64,000 nt of DNA from Acestrorhynchus altus. Lineage: Eukaryota > Chordata > Actinopteri > Characiformes > Acestrorhynchidae. Shown piece by piece: positions 36,053 through 46,995 of this stretch. Below the pieces are notes generated by a model. It ran no database searches. It was not told where the DNA came from and saw only the letters and a program-made list of their open reading frames with translations. Location of the stretch: contig CM067511.1 in NCBI GenBank assembly GCA_034509495.1, positions 29,268,872-29,332,871 on the forward strand. The letters run 5' to 3'. Each line of letters begins with the position of its first letter. Position 1 is the stretch's first letter. The position numbers were made by a program, and so were the translations under genes.

Positions 36053-38189
36053 TTTCTTAACCATTAAACTACTCTTGACTTTGTTGCTCCACAAGTTCAA
36101 GAAATCAAGTGAAAAACAGCTGTATTATTTGCAGTATTTAAAAATAATAATACAATATTGTGCTTTAAATGTGCAGAAATTCCATATTTCACTCAACTGT
36201 AATTACATAATTAGAGTCTGATTTTACAGCAACAATCGACTCATAATTGCTGAATCTTTAAAATGTGTTATGCCTTATGGGTGTGCTTCTCGTGCCACCC
36301 CCCCCGTTGTTGAGAAGTGGTCCATACTCACACATCAGCGTCATGGTATCTGCCAGGACATGAAATAAGTAACACTAATGACAACAGTTAAATATTGTTC
36401 CAATCTGCAGATAAAAACTCTCATTTATACATGCCTAGCAGTGCTTCAGCAAAGACATGTTCCATCCTTGTCATTAAAACAAGGCGTTTTATTCTGCCAG
36501 CAGGTTTTTGCTCAATTCGGATAAAGACCTCAACTTAAAAGTCACAGTTTCTCCATTTTTCACTTAATATTTAATAATGAAAGTTAATTTAAACTGCTCG
36601 TGATGGGAAACAGACACAAATATAGGCTTTTATTATCCAGAAATGACCAGTGAACATACACAAGTCCTCTGAGCATTCATATGTAATGATGATAATGGCG
36701 AAAATAATATTAAATCCTAATTTTCATGGGCTCCAGGTGTAATTATTTTTTAAACGGGAGCTCCTCTGTGATTTTACCCTAAGAAAATTAAAGGCTTAAT
36801 TACCTGCCGTATTCAGTCTCCAAGAACCTGCATCAGAGCTGCTCCGCTGGATATTAAGCACTTTCCCATTTTCTAAGCAAATATTTCTGAAACAAAATTG
36901 AACTCGAACTGTTCTTGGAGCTCTCTTGTCTGTTTGACCGTAAGCATCTGGTTCCTATCACCACCACTGTGAACAATGACTCAGTAGACAATTATACATT
37001 TCACCCGGAGCTTCACTTTACTTGGCTCTCTAAGTGATAAAGATGTATCTACTCCAACAGTCGCATCATACGAACAATGCATTATACAGATTTACAGAGT
37101 TAACATACCTGTCTAGGAGGAAATGTGCCTCTAGCATCATCTAATTCACATGTTTCAATCCTCTCCATTTTGGAGAAGCACGTCCAGTATTAACTCTCAT
37201 TTAAGCACAGTTCTTGTGAGCTGCTGACCGCCTGACCGCCTGACCGCCTGACCTGCTTGTGGGCTGGTCAATTAAAAAAAATCCAGTCCAGTCCTGGCAT
37301 TAGCAGAGTGATGCAGAGCACTTATATAGATGTTTAGTAAAAGGACGTAATAAGAGTGTCACATAAAGTCACTGACAGGGTCTCGGGATAAACACAGACA
37401 AAGCTCTGCTTTGGAGATTTGTTTTTTGAACTAATACCTGACGCACATTGCACTTTCATTCATCTGCAAATGCTTTTATGTTTGGTATCCTCGTGGAAGC
37501 GACTGAACTGATGCTTGCCGAAATCAAGTTTAGCTCAAATATCCCTACCATATATCAATTTACGAGACTTGCCAGCTTCTAAACACGTAAAATGACCTCA
37601 ATGTAAACAATAACCAACACCAGTGACTCACTGGAACAAAGTCCTCGCAGAGGAGATGATTATTGTGTGCGGGTCGAGTGCAAGACCAAGACTGGAGACA
37701 TGGACCCACCGTAGACATTTCACAATGCTATTAGATCACAAGCGGGGAAATCTATTGTGCTCCTTGAGAGCATGAATCATTCCTGTGGTACATTTGTAAT
37801 GACGCATGTGGTCAGGACACCTCTGCATGTAAATCGGTTTGCATTGACAAATGCAACTCCCCACACTGCAATCCGCAAGTCCTTGTGAGCAGACCATTGT
37901 GGCCAGTGCTTCAGGGACTGCATCACTGAATGAATCACAAGGAGGAAAAAAAAAAAACGAGCTGCCCCATTCTTTCTGATTAAGAACAATTTGTGCAGAT
38001 TAGAGGGAGATTGAAGGTCCCCGGTGGCTTCCAGCATGCCCTGCAGGTGCTGAATAAGGGCCATTGGGGTTCAGTCAGACCTTCATGTCACAGTGTAGCT
38101 GGACAAGGGTACTGCAGACAGTGGTAGAATGTTTCTGGATGGGGGATTGGAATGGATCTGTGGCGACAGAGCATTTCCAACACTGAGAT
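36051..38189. other. Repeat-poor intergenic block between ptger4 and ttc33
   Basis: This is about 2.1 kb with almost no transposon or microsatellite sequence, unlike the surroundings. The only small tandem repeat is a tgaccgcc triplication near 37226-37250. No exon is recognised. It is a candidate for conserved regulatory DNA. Confidence 0.45.
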
Positions 38190-38194
38190 ACAGG

Positions 38195-38645
38195 TCATGC
38201 ATTTATAAGCAGACGCCCTTCTCCAGAGCGACTTACAAAAGTGCTTTGCTGTTCACTCAGTAAATATCCTCAGCTAGTAGACGAGGCTAGAATCTAGAGA
38301 TTCCTCACACTTAGATCCTGTTCATACAAATGTCTTTATGGAGTTAAATACTCCTGAAACAGATGGGTCTTCAGTCTGCGTTTGAACACAGTGAGGGACT
38401 CCAACATCTTGGTACCAGAACAGAAGAGTTGAGGGATGGTGGGTGAAGCCGTGTTGTACTTGAAGCTGGAAGGGCTCTTAGTACAGCTCGAGTTTTGATC
38501 ATTTCCATCATGTATGGAGGTGCTGGTCCATTTTTGGCTTTGTAGGTCAAAGGTTTTGAATCTGATGCGGGCAGCTACAGGAAGCCAATGAAGGGAACGC
38601 AGCAGAGGAGTTACACGACTGAATTTGGGGATGTCGAAGACATAC
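38195..38645 (+). repeat. Dispersed fish repeat (agcgacttaca type)
   Basis: The blocks gcagacgcccttctccagag, cgacttacaaaagtgc, gatgggtcttcagtctgcg and gcagctacaggaagccaatg belong to a widespread fish interspersed repeat. A second copy starts near 63620. Confidence 0.75.
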
Positions 38646-38984
38646 CTGCACAGGTATTAAAGTACTTTATCAAAAATAAAGCAAACTGTTGAAATAGGTT
38701 GAGCAAAGTTAGAGAAGAATATGAATTTTAGAACCTAAAGCATTCATTTGTATGTGGTACATTGTTCACATTTATGTTGTTCACTTAAGGAACGCATACT
38801 GTTACAGTCATTTGCAAACATTATGATACAGAAATTACTGGATTCATAACACATAATTATGAAGCACATGAAACAATATGAGAATATTAAACATTATGTG
38901 ATGGAGTGGGCTGAGGAGCGGAGGAAAACTCCACTTAAGCACTGAAGGTGTTGAAACATTTTAAGAAGAAATATTAGCAACACT

Positions 38985-39120
38985 TTACTCGCACCCTTGT
39001 GCACGTAAACATGCCGTAAACATGGCCCCTCATGATAGAACATGGTAATGGTAACATGTTACATCAATAGATATGTCCCCATTCATGACAATGCATGACA
39101 GCATTGTCATCCTTCCTTAA
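38985..39120. repeat. Dispersed repeat (cactttactcgc type)
   Basis: The sequence acactttactcgcacccttg with repeated catgacagcattgtcat-like text resembles a fish interspersed repeat, possibly related to 31900-32110. The class is unknown. Confidence 0.4.
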
Positions 39121-39324
39121 GTGCACTACATGCATAAAGACATCTCTTTGTCCACTTCAAACACACCTAAATCTGGACCGTTTGATCAATTTCATTTTGT
39201 CGACCTGGAGTTGACCCCTTCACCCTCCCAGTGACCCACATGCATAGAGGCCCACTGGGACTTTTCCCAGTTCTCCCAATGTCTATCAGTGGTCTTAATC
39301 CAGTCTATATAAACTACAATACTC

Positions 39325-39385
<61 letters not shown>
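39325..39385. repeat. (ATCT)n microsatellite
   Basis: About fifteen uninterrupted atct units. Confidence 0.97.
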
Positions 39386-39394
39386 ATTCAAGTA

Positions 39395-39650
39395 ATTCAA
39401 ATCAAATCAAAGAAAAAATGTATTTGTATAGCACTTTTTTTTTTACAACTGATGTCACAGAGCAGCTTGACAGAAATAAAAAAAATGAGATGATCAACAA
39501 CACAAGAAACTCAAAAGCTCAAAGTCCATCTCAGATGGGTCAGAGAGAGGCCCGAGGTCAGCCTCTGAAGTGGAGGGCTCAAGGTTTGCGTTCCATCATC
39601 CTGGGGCCGGTGGTACATCATTAACTCAGGGTCCATCATTAACTCTGTAA
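39395..39650. repeat. Dispersed repeat (ttgtatagcacttt type)
   Basis: The sequence atgtatttgtatagcac with acaactgatgtcacagagcagc matches the common fish repeat with tttgtatagcgctttt. It is the opposite-sense counterpart of 11160-11624. Confidence 0.65.
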
Positions 39651-41263
39651 ATGAGGTATGTGGTCCGAAATGAATGAAATAACAAAAGACAAGATGAGAA
39701 AAATCCTGCACCTAATGACTGAGGTTACACACAGCTATTCCCTGCACCCACATTATAATCAATCACTACCTTGCAATCTCTCCACAGGGGTCATCAGGTA
39801 GGCACCACCCTTTCAGTGTTTTAATGAAGAAGAAGAAAAAAACACACTTCTAGAAGGCTCAAAAGTGAGCTCTGTTGTCCCAGACTCACTCCATTCCACT
39901 GGCTCACTTCACAGACCTTCATGACTGTAGGACCACATTGAGCTCACTGATGACTAAAGCCCTACCTACTCACCAAAGAATGTGCATGAAGCAGTTTATT
40001 TAAATAAATTTGGGGGGAAATCGTGATGAAAAAATTATAAAGCAGTATTTCAGAACCGAGTCGTGACTTATTCTGATAGATGTTGAGATTAGAAAGTCAC
40101 GTGTGGTGCCTGTTGTTGAGGTCTGGACGGGGAACTTAATTCAGCCCTGGATATTTTGTACAGACTGGCCCACAAATGATGGGGTGGAGGTCCGATCTGA
40201 TCCGTTTCATCCTATCAACCTTGGGGAGTGTGTGTGTGAGTGTGTATGTAGGGAGGGGTGTGTAATAGAGGGTGATCAATTTCCTTCTGTTGACCAGGGG
40301 GTGGGGGGTGGGGGGCGGTGGTCCCTTTTGATCCATCCCTGTTGATGGATAATCAATTATCACTCTCTCTATTTAATTTCAGCTTCATGACCACCATCAT
40401 AACTGGTCCCTACACACCTATCTTACACTATAGCCTGTGTCCCCACCCTGTACTCATACCTAACTGTACTCTGTGTATTATAATACACTGATGTCATCCA
40501 GATGTATTTATGACAGTTTCTAAGAGGCTTCTAAAATTACATTAATGGATCTGTGGGTCTTCTGTTTAAAACCACTTGTACAACATTTAACATAATGCCA
40601 CTAACCAGCATTGAACAGTGAAGGACGGAGTTTTGTCCACACTGAATGTTTCATCCTCATGCTCTTCGAGAGTCTTTCCTGCCAGCATCACCTTAGACTT
40701 GCTCATTAAGGGCCTGGACCCTTTGAACAGCTGAAAAGGTGGTGTAAAAAACATAGACGTGAGCTCCAACCAAACCCTTAACTTTAGGAGATTGTAAATT
40801 TTGTTACATTTACACTCAATAAACACTAAAATTGACGCTGGAAGCACTTGTCATGACTGATCAGCGGTTAAAATTACCCATGTCATTTTGTGAAGGTTCC
40901 TTTTGTGCCATCAAATCAGCTCTGACCTTTTGAGAAATGGACTTCACAAGACATACTGAAGCATGAGTAGAAGATACTTAGACACATCAATAAGTCCTGG
41001 GTCCTGCCTTGACCCTGTTGCTGGTTCACCAGTTAACCTTCCTTTGGGCCACTTTTGAAAGGTACTGACCACTGCACACTAGGAACATCTCACACTTACT
41101 ATTTTATAAATGTTCTGACCCAGTCATCTATCCATTATAATTTATCAAAGTGGCTCTGATTATCAGTTTAATTATTGAAATGATGTTGATTTACACTTTG
41201 AATCTGAAAACAAATTGCAATTATTGCCATTGCATCATTGCTGGGCAGCCAAAGCACTCAGAG
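39651..41263. other. Unassigned sequence
   Basis: No exon or element was recognised. A GT/G-rich low-complexity stretch lies at 40226-40320. Confidence 0.45.
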
Positions 41264-41440
41264 GAGTGCCAGGTCACCAGCTCTGATACAACGGCTAATA
41301 GATGTGCTGATCAGCATTGCACTGGACGAGCATGGCCAGTTTTGGTCTCACAGACTCTGGGTGATGATAGCAAGTAGCATGACCCGGGATTCGAACCTGT
41401 GATCCTCAGATCATTAGTTAGCTGAGCTATTCAGAACCCA
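41230..41440 (-). mobile_element. tRNA-derived SINE, minus strand
   Basis: On the minus strand a tRNA-like head carries box A-like tagctcagcta at about 41419-41430 and a perfect box B (ggttcgaatcc) at 41387-41397. A non-tRNA body (cagagtctgtgagacc...) then runs to about 41230. It is not a tRNA gene, because no cloverleaf acceptor stem is evident. Confidence 0.7.
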
Positions 41441-41445
41441 GAATA

Positions 41446-42616
41446 CTTATTTTTAGAGTTTGATAACATTCATTATCAGATAGTATCAGCATTAAAACGA
41501 GAAAATGATTGAAATACATCATATGAAATATAATGAACATGAAAATCAATTCTTCAAGGGTTCCTTAGTAAAGGCAAAATGAATGGTCAAATAGAGAAGG
41601 GGAAAATAGCTTAACCTTTAATGGAAATTAAAATAAGGGGGGGGGTGTAAAAAGAAGCCTTCTAGAACTGCAAAAGAAAAAAGATTCAAGGCCATTTTTG
41701 TCTTTTTCATTTTCTTTTTCAAGTTTCATTCTTCTTTTAATATAAAGCATAATTTTTTTTTCTTCTACCTACAAACACACATCTGTTATCAACTGAAAGG
41801 TTAGAATCTGCATTTCCAGCAGCATGTCTCTAAGCTACAGAATGTCAATGAGCTACAAGTGAAAATTAATTAGTATCACATTATGCAACACTGATTATCG
41901 CTCGCCACATACAGATGGATCACATCCATAAATGACCACTTTCTCAAATGTTAAGAGCTCACGCTCTCTGGGATAAGCTCTTACAGCTTCTGTGATTAGT
42001 GGAGGAGACTGTTAGACAAAGTGCCCATAGTGTGCCAAACACACTTGGGTCCAAAAGTCCGAGATCACGACAAACTTTGAAACGAATCCCCAGAGTCTGG
42101 ATTCACCCGTTTTCATACCATTTATGAAAGTTTCTTTTTATAGAATTTCTAAAGATCGGATTCCTCAGACTGACTCTGGTTTGACTTGATGATGAATTAC
42201 TAGGCTATTTTTGCTATTTATCCACTGCGTAGATGTAAGAGAAAACTGGAAATAAAAACTTGAACTTGAACTGAACAGAAGTAATAGAAGAGAAACTCGA
42301 GAGAGACCTCGAGACTGTTTACTGACTGAATCCACATTTCAGGCGTCATGTCCTTCTGAATAATCCAGCATTGTTCTGAACACATATTGCTGTTATGGTC
42401 AACTCGCTTTGCATCGCTTCATCCTACACTATGGCAAACGAGCTTGACCCACTGGGCTAGAATACCTCCGCTCTGTACGTTTCGCACTGATACCTTTAGC
42501 CGCTTAGGATAAGTCAGCTTAATTTAACAGCGTAAAGAACCTACTGACACTGAAATTCAACACACTAAGGCCAAGATTATGAGGCTTGAGTTGCTGCTTG
42601 GCAAAGAGTGCTCAGC

Positions 42617-42617
<1 letters not shown>
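41446..42617. other. Unassigned sequence with a repeat-free core
   Basis: 41810-42060 is complex AT-rich sequence without simple repeats. Around 42240-42275 aataaaaacttgaacttgaactg resembles a LINE tail. No exon is seen. Confidence 0.4.

Positions 42618-42692
<75 letters not shown>
42618..42692. repeat. (GT)n microsatellite
   Basis: About 37 uninterrupted GT units. Confidence 0.97.
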
Positions 42693-42695
<3 letters not shown>

Positions 42696-43350
42696 TACTA
42701 TTATTCCCGCTCAGCCCTGGCAAGTCACAGTGTAGTACTTTAACAGAACTGCCCTTCCTCCCATGTGGGGTTTCAAGTTAAATGAGAAGGCTCAAGTGCA
42801 GATTGGGAATAGTGACATTCCTGGTCAGATCTGCCTCATGTGAAGCAGGAGGTCGAAAAGCTGACGCAAAACAAAACAGACTGCTGGTCTGTTAGTGACG
42901 GATAGCTTCCAAGAGCAATCCTGTGCTCACTTGAATCATCCTCCTCTGTAAAGAGCTGATCAGGCCCAGTATGAAATGAAACTGTAATACTTTATTAACA
43001 GATCAAGCACAACACAACGACTACAAACGGCATTATGAGACATTCCCATCAAACATTCAGCCGCTGCATGAAGCATGACGGTCTGAATCTCCACTTCATT
43101 ATGGTTAGAAATTCAAATGAAAAAATGTCCAAATGTAGCTGTTAAACCACCAAGAGAGGCAGTGCAAAAACATTTGTTACATCGAACTCTTGAACTCTTA
43201 AGGCTCTGTTTAGGCTTCTGTACTTCTGTACTGTTGTCCACACAGTCTGTGTATTATATTCTGTTATGTATACTCGTCATACAGGGCAATGCAGTTGAAT
43301 AACATTTTAGTCGGTCAAGCAACCTTTCCAAATTAAAACACGGTAGCATA

Positions 43351-43955
43351 CAAAAATTTGGGCAACCCTAGTGAAAATTCAGGAGAATGAAATAAAGAAG
43401 GTAGTGTAATTAATAAGGTAGCGACCAAAAGGCAGATAACGGGAATGGAGTATGTGAAGCTGAGGTCTGGAAGAACAAGACAGCTTTCTGGAATTGCAAG
43501 AATCAAATCTCAATTTGACTGCAAACGTCCTCCAAGCAGATTTGTCATACTGAAGTGGTGCTGCTATAGCCAATATAAGCACTTTTCAAAGGAACATCAA
43601 CATAGCATGATCCCTTCTGGGAACAAATCCTGTGCACTGATAAAGTTCAAATAGAACTATTTGGCTGCAATGCCTAAAGGTGCGCTTGAAGGAAAACGGT
43701 TGGAGTTTAATGAAAAGAATACCTCTCCAACTGTTGTCGGATGTGGATCGAGCATGCTTTGGGCTTGTGCTGCAGCCAGTGGCACAAGTAGACTTTCACT
43801 AGCAGAGAGGAGAATGAAATCAAGTAATGCCAGCAAAGTCTGAACGTGTTATGTCCTACCATTGTAAACACTGTCCTCGTGCACTGATATGTGAATGGAT
43901 GTTTGTAAAAGCAAAACAAAATGAATGGGTGAAAAAATGGGTTAAAAGAAATAAC

Positions 43956-43997
<42 letters not shown>

Positions 43998-44150
43998 CAC
44001 TTTTTGTAGCCGGATGTGATGCATACCAAAGGGGGGGGGGGTTACAAAGTATTGATTATTTTGAAACTGTGAAATATGGAAATGAACAAAAAGAAATCTT
44101 GCCTAAAATAAAAGTAATGTTTCATCTTCATGAAATGAGGTCATCAGAGT
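43351..44150 (+). mobile_element. Internally deleted Tc1-like transposon near the ttc33 3' end
   Basis: The left end resembles aaaagtttgggca-type Tc1 termini (aaatttgggcaacccta). The coding remnant includes gtctggaagaacaagacagc and, in frame, a TVVGCGSSMLWACAAASG stretch equal to the Tc1 TVKHGGGSIMLWACVAASG catalytic-core segment. The untranslated end (ttattttgaaactgtgaaata) follows a (TAA)n at 43949-43994 and a G10 run. Large parts of the gene are missing. It may lie within or just beyond the ttc33 3' UTR. Confidence 0.8.
43949..43994. repeat. (TAA)n microsatellite inside a Tc1 relic
   Basis: About fifteen TAA units replace part of the transposase-coding region. Confidence 0.96.
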
Positions 44151-44464
44151 AGCAGATTAACCAAATAATCAGGAACTGAAGAGTCTGAGTTCTTGTGTGG
44201 GAAGTCAGTCGGTAACTTTTTGTTTCGAGTAACACTTGGACATCTTTAATTTTCCTTTTTTACCCTAAAATGGTTTCAACAGGAGTCGTACGCTGATTCA
44301 ACAGCCAAATAGGTGCTGGGTTTTCACTTCACTGTACAGAATTAACAAACACATATCTTGGCCAAGTCAAAAACTACCATCTATGAGGTAATCCTTAAAA
44401 TGTCCATGCAGGTGACTCTAAAACAATATGCATGTATTGCAGCCAAAATCTTTCCAGTCTCTAC

Positions 44465-44836
44465 TTATACTAATCTTGCTTTCACTAAAGCACACTTTGA
44501 AGACGATGCTGGTCTGTCATCATCCCCAACTGCCATTTCCACAGCAACGCCCTGAGTGTCCACAAGAACGGCTGTCCTCTGTAGGTTCTCGCATTTTTTC
44601 TGCCGCTCTGCCATAGCCGTGCAAGCAGCGATGACTTCGTCACTCTCAAAGTCCTCGTAATCTTGTTGTAGTTCAGGGGCCTCGTTTAGGAGCTTCCGAG
44701 ATTCCTCCTCGAAGTCAGCTTTCTGCTGGGCTGCACGCTTCTCCTCCCGCAGGCGTAAGGCCCAGCTCAAATCTTCGTCCCACAGCGGGCGCTCGAGTGG
44801 ATGCAAATGCACAGCCACCTGGAAGGACCGCACCGC
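44465..44836 (-). CDS. ttc33: Tetratricopeptide repeat protein 33, last coding exon (123 residues and stop)
   Basis: On the minus strand the acceptor (tttgtatgttccag) is followed by GCG GTG CGG, giving AVRSFQVAVHLHPL, which completes a TPR helix pair in phase 0 from the upstream exon. Next come a charged region (WDEDLSWALRLREEKRAAQQ) and the signature DFESDEVIAACTAMAE. The end is ALVKARLV with a TAA stop at 44465-44467. These match the carboxyl end of vertebrate TTC33, which has FESDEIVAVCAAIAE and ends near FIKAR. TTC33 is a small protein (about 260 residues in human) presumed to be a TPR protein-interaction scaffold; its function is poorly defined. The gene faces ptger4 tail to tail, as I recall for mammals. 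Confidence 0.94.
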   Translation of the reverse strand, partial: AVRSFQVAVHLHPLERPLWDEDLSWALRLREEKRAAQQKADFEEESRKLLNEAPELQQDYEDFESDEVIAACTAMAERQKKCENLQRTAVLVDTQGVAVEMAVGDDDRPASSSKCALVKARLV

Positions 44837-45059
44837 CTGGAACATACAAAGGAAGAATTTGTATTAAGGAGATGGTGTCTTTGGGGTTGGCCAGATAAGG
44901 GTGTCAGAAACATCTGGTCAAATCTGCATATGGTGCATGTTAAAGCACTGTTAGAAAGTCGTAACATTTCAGATCAACACAGTTCTGTGTACCATCAAAA
45001 CCGCGGTGTATCATCAAATTCGCTTTACCAAGTGAATGAACTGAATGTCATCACGTTAA

Positions 45060-45090
45060 AAAATAAATAAATAAATAAATAATAATATTA
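45060..45090. repeat. (AAAT)n microsatellite
   Basis: Short run of aaataaataaat units in the ttc33 intron. Confidence 0.9.
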
Positions 45091-45244
45091 ATAATCTGTC
45101 AGTTACAGTATGTCAGTATTTTAATTCTTGTTTTCTTTTTTCATGACCTGGACTTTTTTGGGATTATGGCTTATTATATTGTCAATAGTACACAGAATAT
45201 ATATAAAACAAACATATGAAGGAGAGAAAGTGTGTGTCAAAGAG

Positions 45245-45750
45245 ATAAAATTTCATATCACAGAATATAAAGAATGACTTTGAAAATGAGTGAGTTTATA
45301 GTACCGGTTAATCTCTATTACCGCATGTTTATTGAAATCGGGCAGAAGCAAAAACTGCCCAGCAGTCTTTGGAGAAAAGTGCTGGTGTACTGTTGTAAGC
45401 AGCACTAGTGCTTTAGTGCCGCTCGTGATGCATCTGAATTCTGTTCTGCATTTTTCTGTTCCACACAACATGTGTAAGAAATGCAGTCTGTCAGACAATT
45501 TTTTAAACAATATATCAAATGAACCACCACACTGCCCAGCACCCCTGCATGTATAGTCACATGACTTTTCCCGGTCTAATCTGAGACATGGAACTAACGT
45601 AGAGGACAACTTAAACACTAAGCCAACTAAGCAACTCGTGCGGCTAGCGCCAAAGAAAATTTTCAAATAATCGTTCATTAACTGCAATCAAGATAAAATA
45701 TTGGATTATCCATGATACTGATTTGAGGGCATATTGCCCAACTCTACTGG
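45245..45750 (-). mobile_element. Possible hAT-type relic
   Basis: Read on the minus strand it starts gagttgggcaatatgccctc and continues with attgcagttaatgaacgatt, resembling ends of fish hAT-like repeats. A 144-codon minus-strand ORF (45253-45687) crosses it without a recognisable transposase motif. The class call is tentative. Confidence 0.4.
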
Positions 45751-46743
45751 TATGTTTCAGTCTACAGCCAGACGTTTGTATCCATCAAGTCAAATAGAGG
45801 GTTCAAGCAGCTTCGGGCAGAAGCTTTTCCCAGTTGTCAGTTTTGAAACAGGGGTTTCCTCAAAGCCAAGTGCAGAGGGTTAGTCTGGAATGAGCTTCCT
45901 TTCAGGCTAATCAGATGAAAAATACTTGTATTATATCTGAAGACACTGGGAGTTGGATGCCTTCCATCACAAATGCACACTTCCTGTCAGTGACGCTGAG
46001 CTTAAGGCAATATTATTCCAATACCTACTGAGCTTCTTGAAATTATTGCTGGGAGACACTGCTCCTAGAACCTTCTCCAGCATGTGGTCGTGTCTCATTT
46101 GGTTGCCCAGTTGGAGTGATTTGTGATTTTAAATAACCCCAAGTGGTAAAAGGCATTTGTTTAGGAATTCAGATTCTGTCAAGGAGACTTAACTTCTCTT
46201 TTTGTTTAACTTTCCCAGAACGTCTCATTACAAGGACTCTGGATCTAAAGAGAGGTTCCGAACTTCCAAGCAGGAGTACTTTTCTGGAAGTATGTGAAAT
46301 AGTTGCTACACCCACACCAAACCAAACACTGGACAGTGAAAATATATGAGTAATTCCATGACAAAGAGGCAGGCTGTGTAGCATATCACACAGGAGTAAC
46401 GGCTGTTACATCCGGCTCAATGAATTACAGAAGCCATAAACAGTGGACGCTATTAAGTGGAGCTGTAACGTGATACTGACCAGAATTTATACTGCACTTC
46501 CTTTACTTACAAGGAATTCATCCATTTACATTTGCTGTTCCTGACCCCCGAGTCCTGCGTCAGCAGGCACGTCACTGACAGCTGAACCGGAGTCATTTGT
46601 CTGATGCAGTTTTTCGGTCCGTTGGCACTTGGTTTCTCATGTAGATGCCCTTCTTCAATGTCATGCCCTGTATTCGTTTGATTAATTAGCTCGTTTCATC
46701 TTGCTATGCATTAACAAATCTATAAGGAATACCATAATATATG

Positions 46744-46995
46744 CTATATGGACAAAAGTATTGGGACCTGCTCATTCGTTGTTTCTTCTGAAATCAAAGG
46801 TATTAAAAAGAGTCTATGCAGCGTTTACTGAGGTAACTGCCTCTATCCAATAAAGGTGTTCTGTTGGATTTTGGAGCAGTGCTGTGAGGATCTGATTGCA
46901 TTCAGCAACAAGTTGGGGATGAAGTGGTACACTGCTCTACAACTCAAAGGCTTTACACCCATCTAGCCCGTGCCTGGTATTAGGCATGATGCCTA
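46744..46995 (+). mobile_element. Tc1-type MITE copy, 3' truncated
   Basis: The left end ctatatggacaaaagtattggg is intact. Family blocks follow: tgtttcttctgaaatcaaagg, ttttggagcagtgctgtgagg, tgattgcattcagcaac and cccgtgcctggtattaggc. The distal terminal repeat was not found. It is in the opposite orientation to 20734-21123. Confidence 0.8.

Noticed and set aside
37226..37250. Operator-like triple tgaccgcc repeat
   Set aside because: A three-copy 8-bp slippage product is enough to explain it. No factor site is evident.
41380..41440. tRNA gene on the minus strand
   Set aside because: Box A and box B are present but no acceptor stem or plausible cloverleaf end follows. It is a SINE head.
45253..45687. 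144-codon minus-strand ORF in the ttc33 intron
   Set aside because: It lies inside a probable hAT-like repeat and shows no transposase or other motif.
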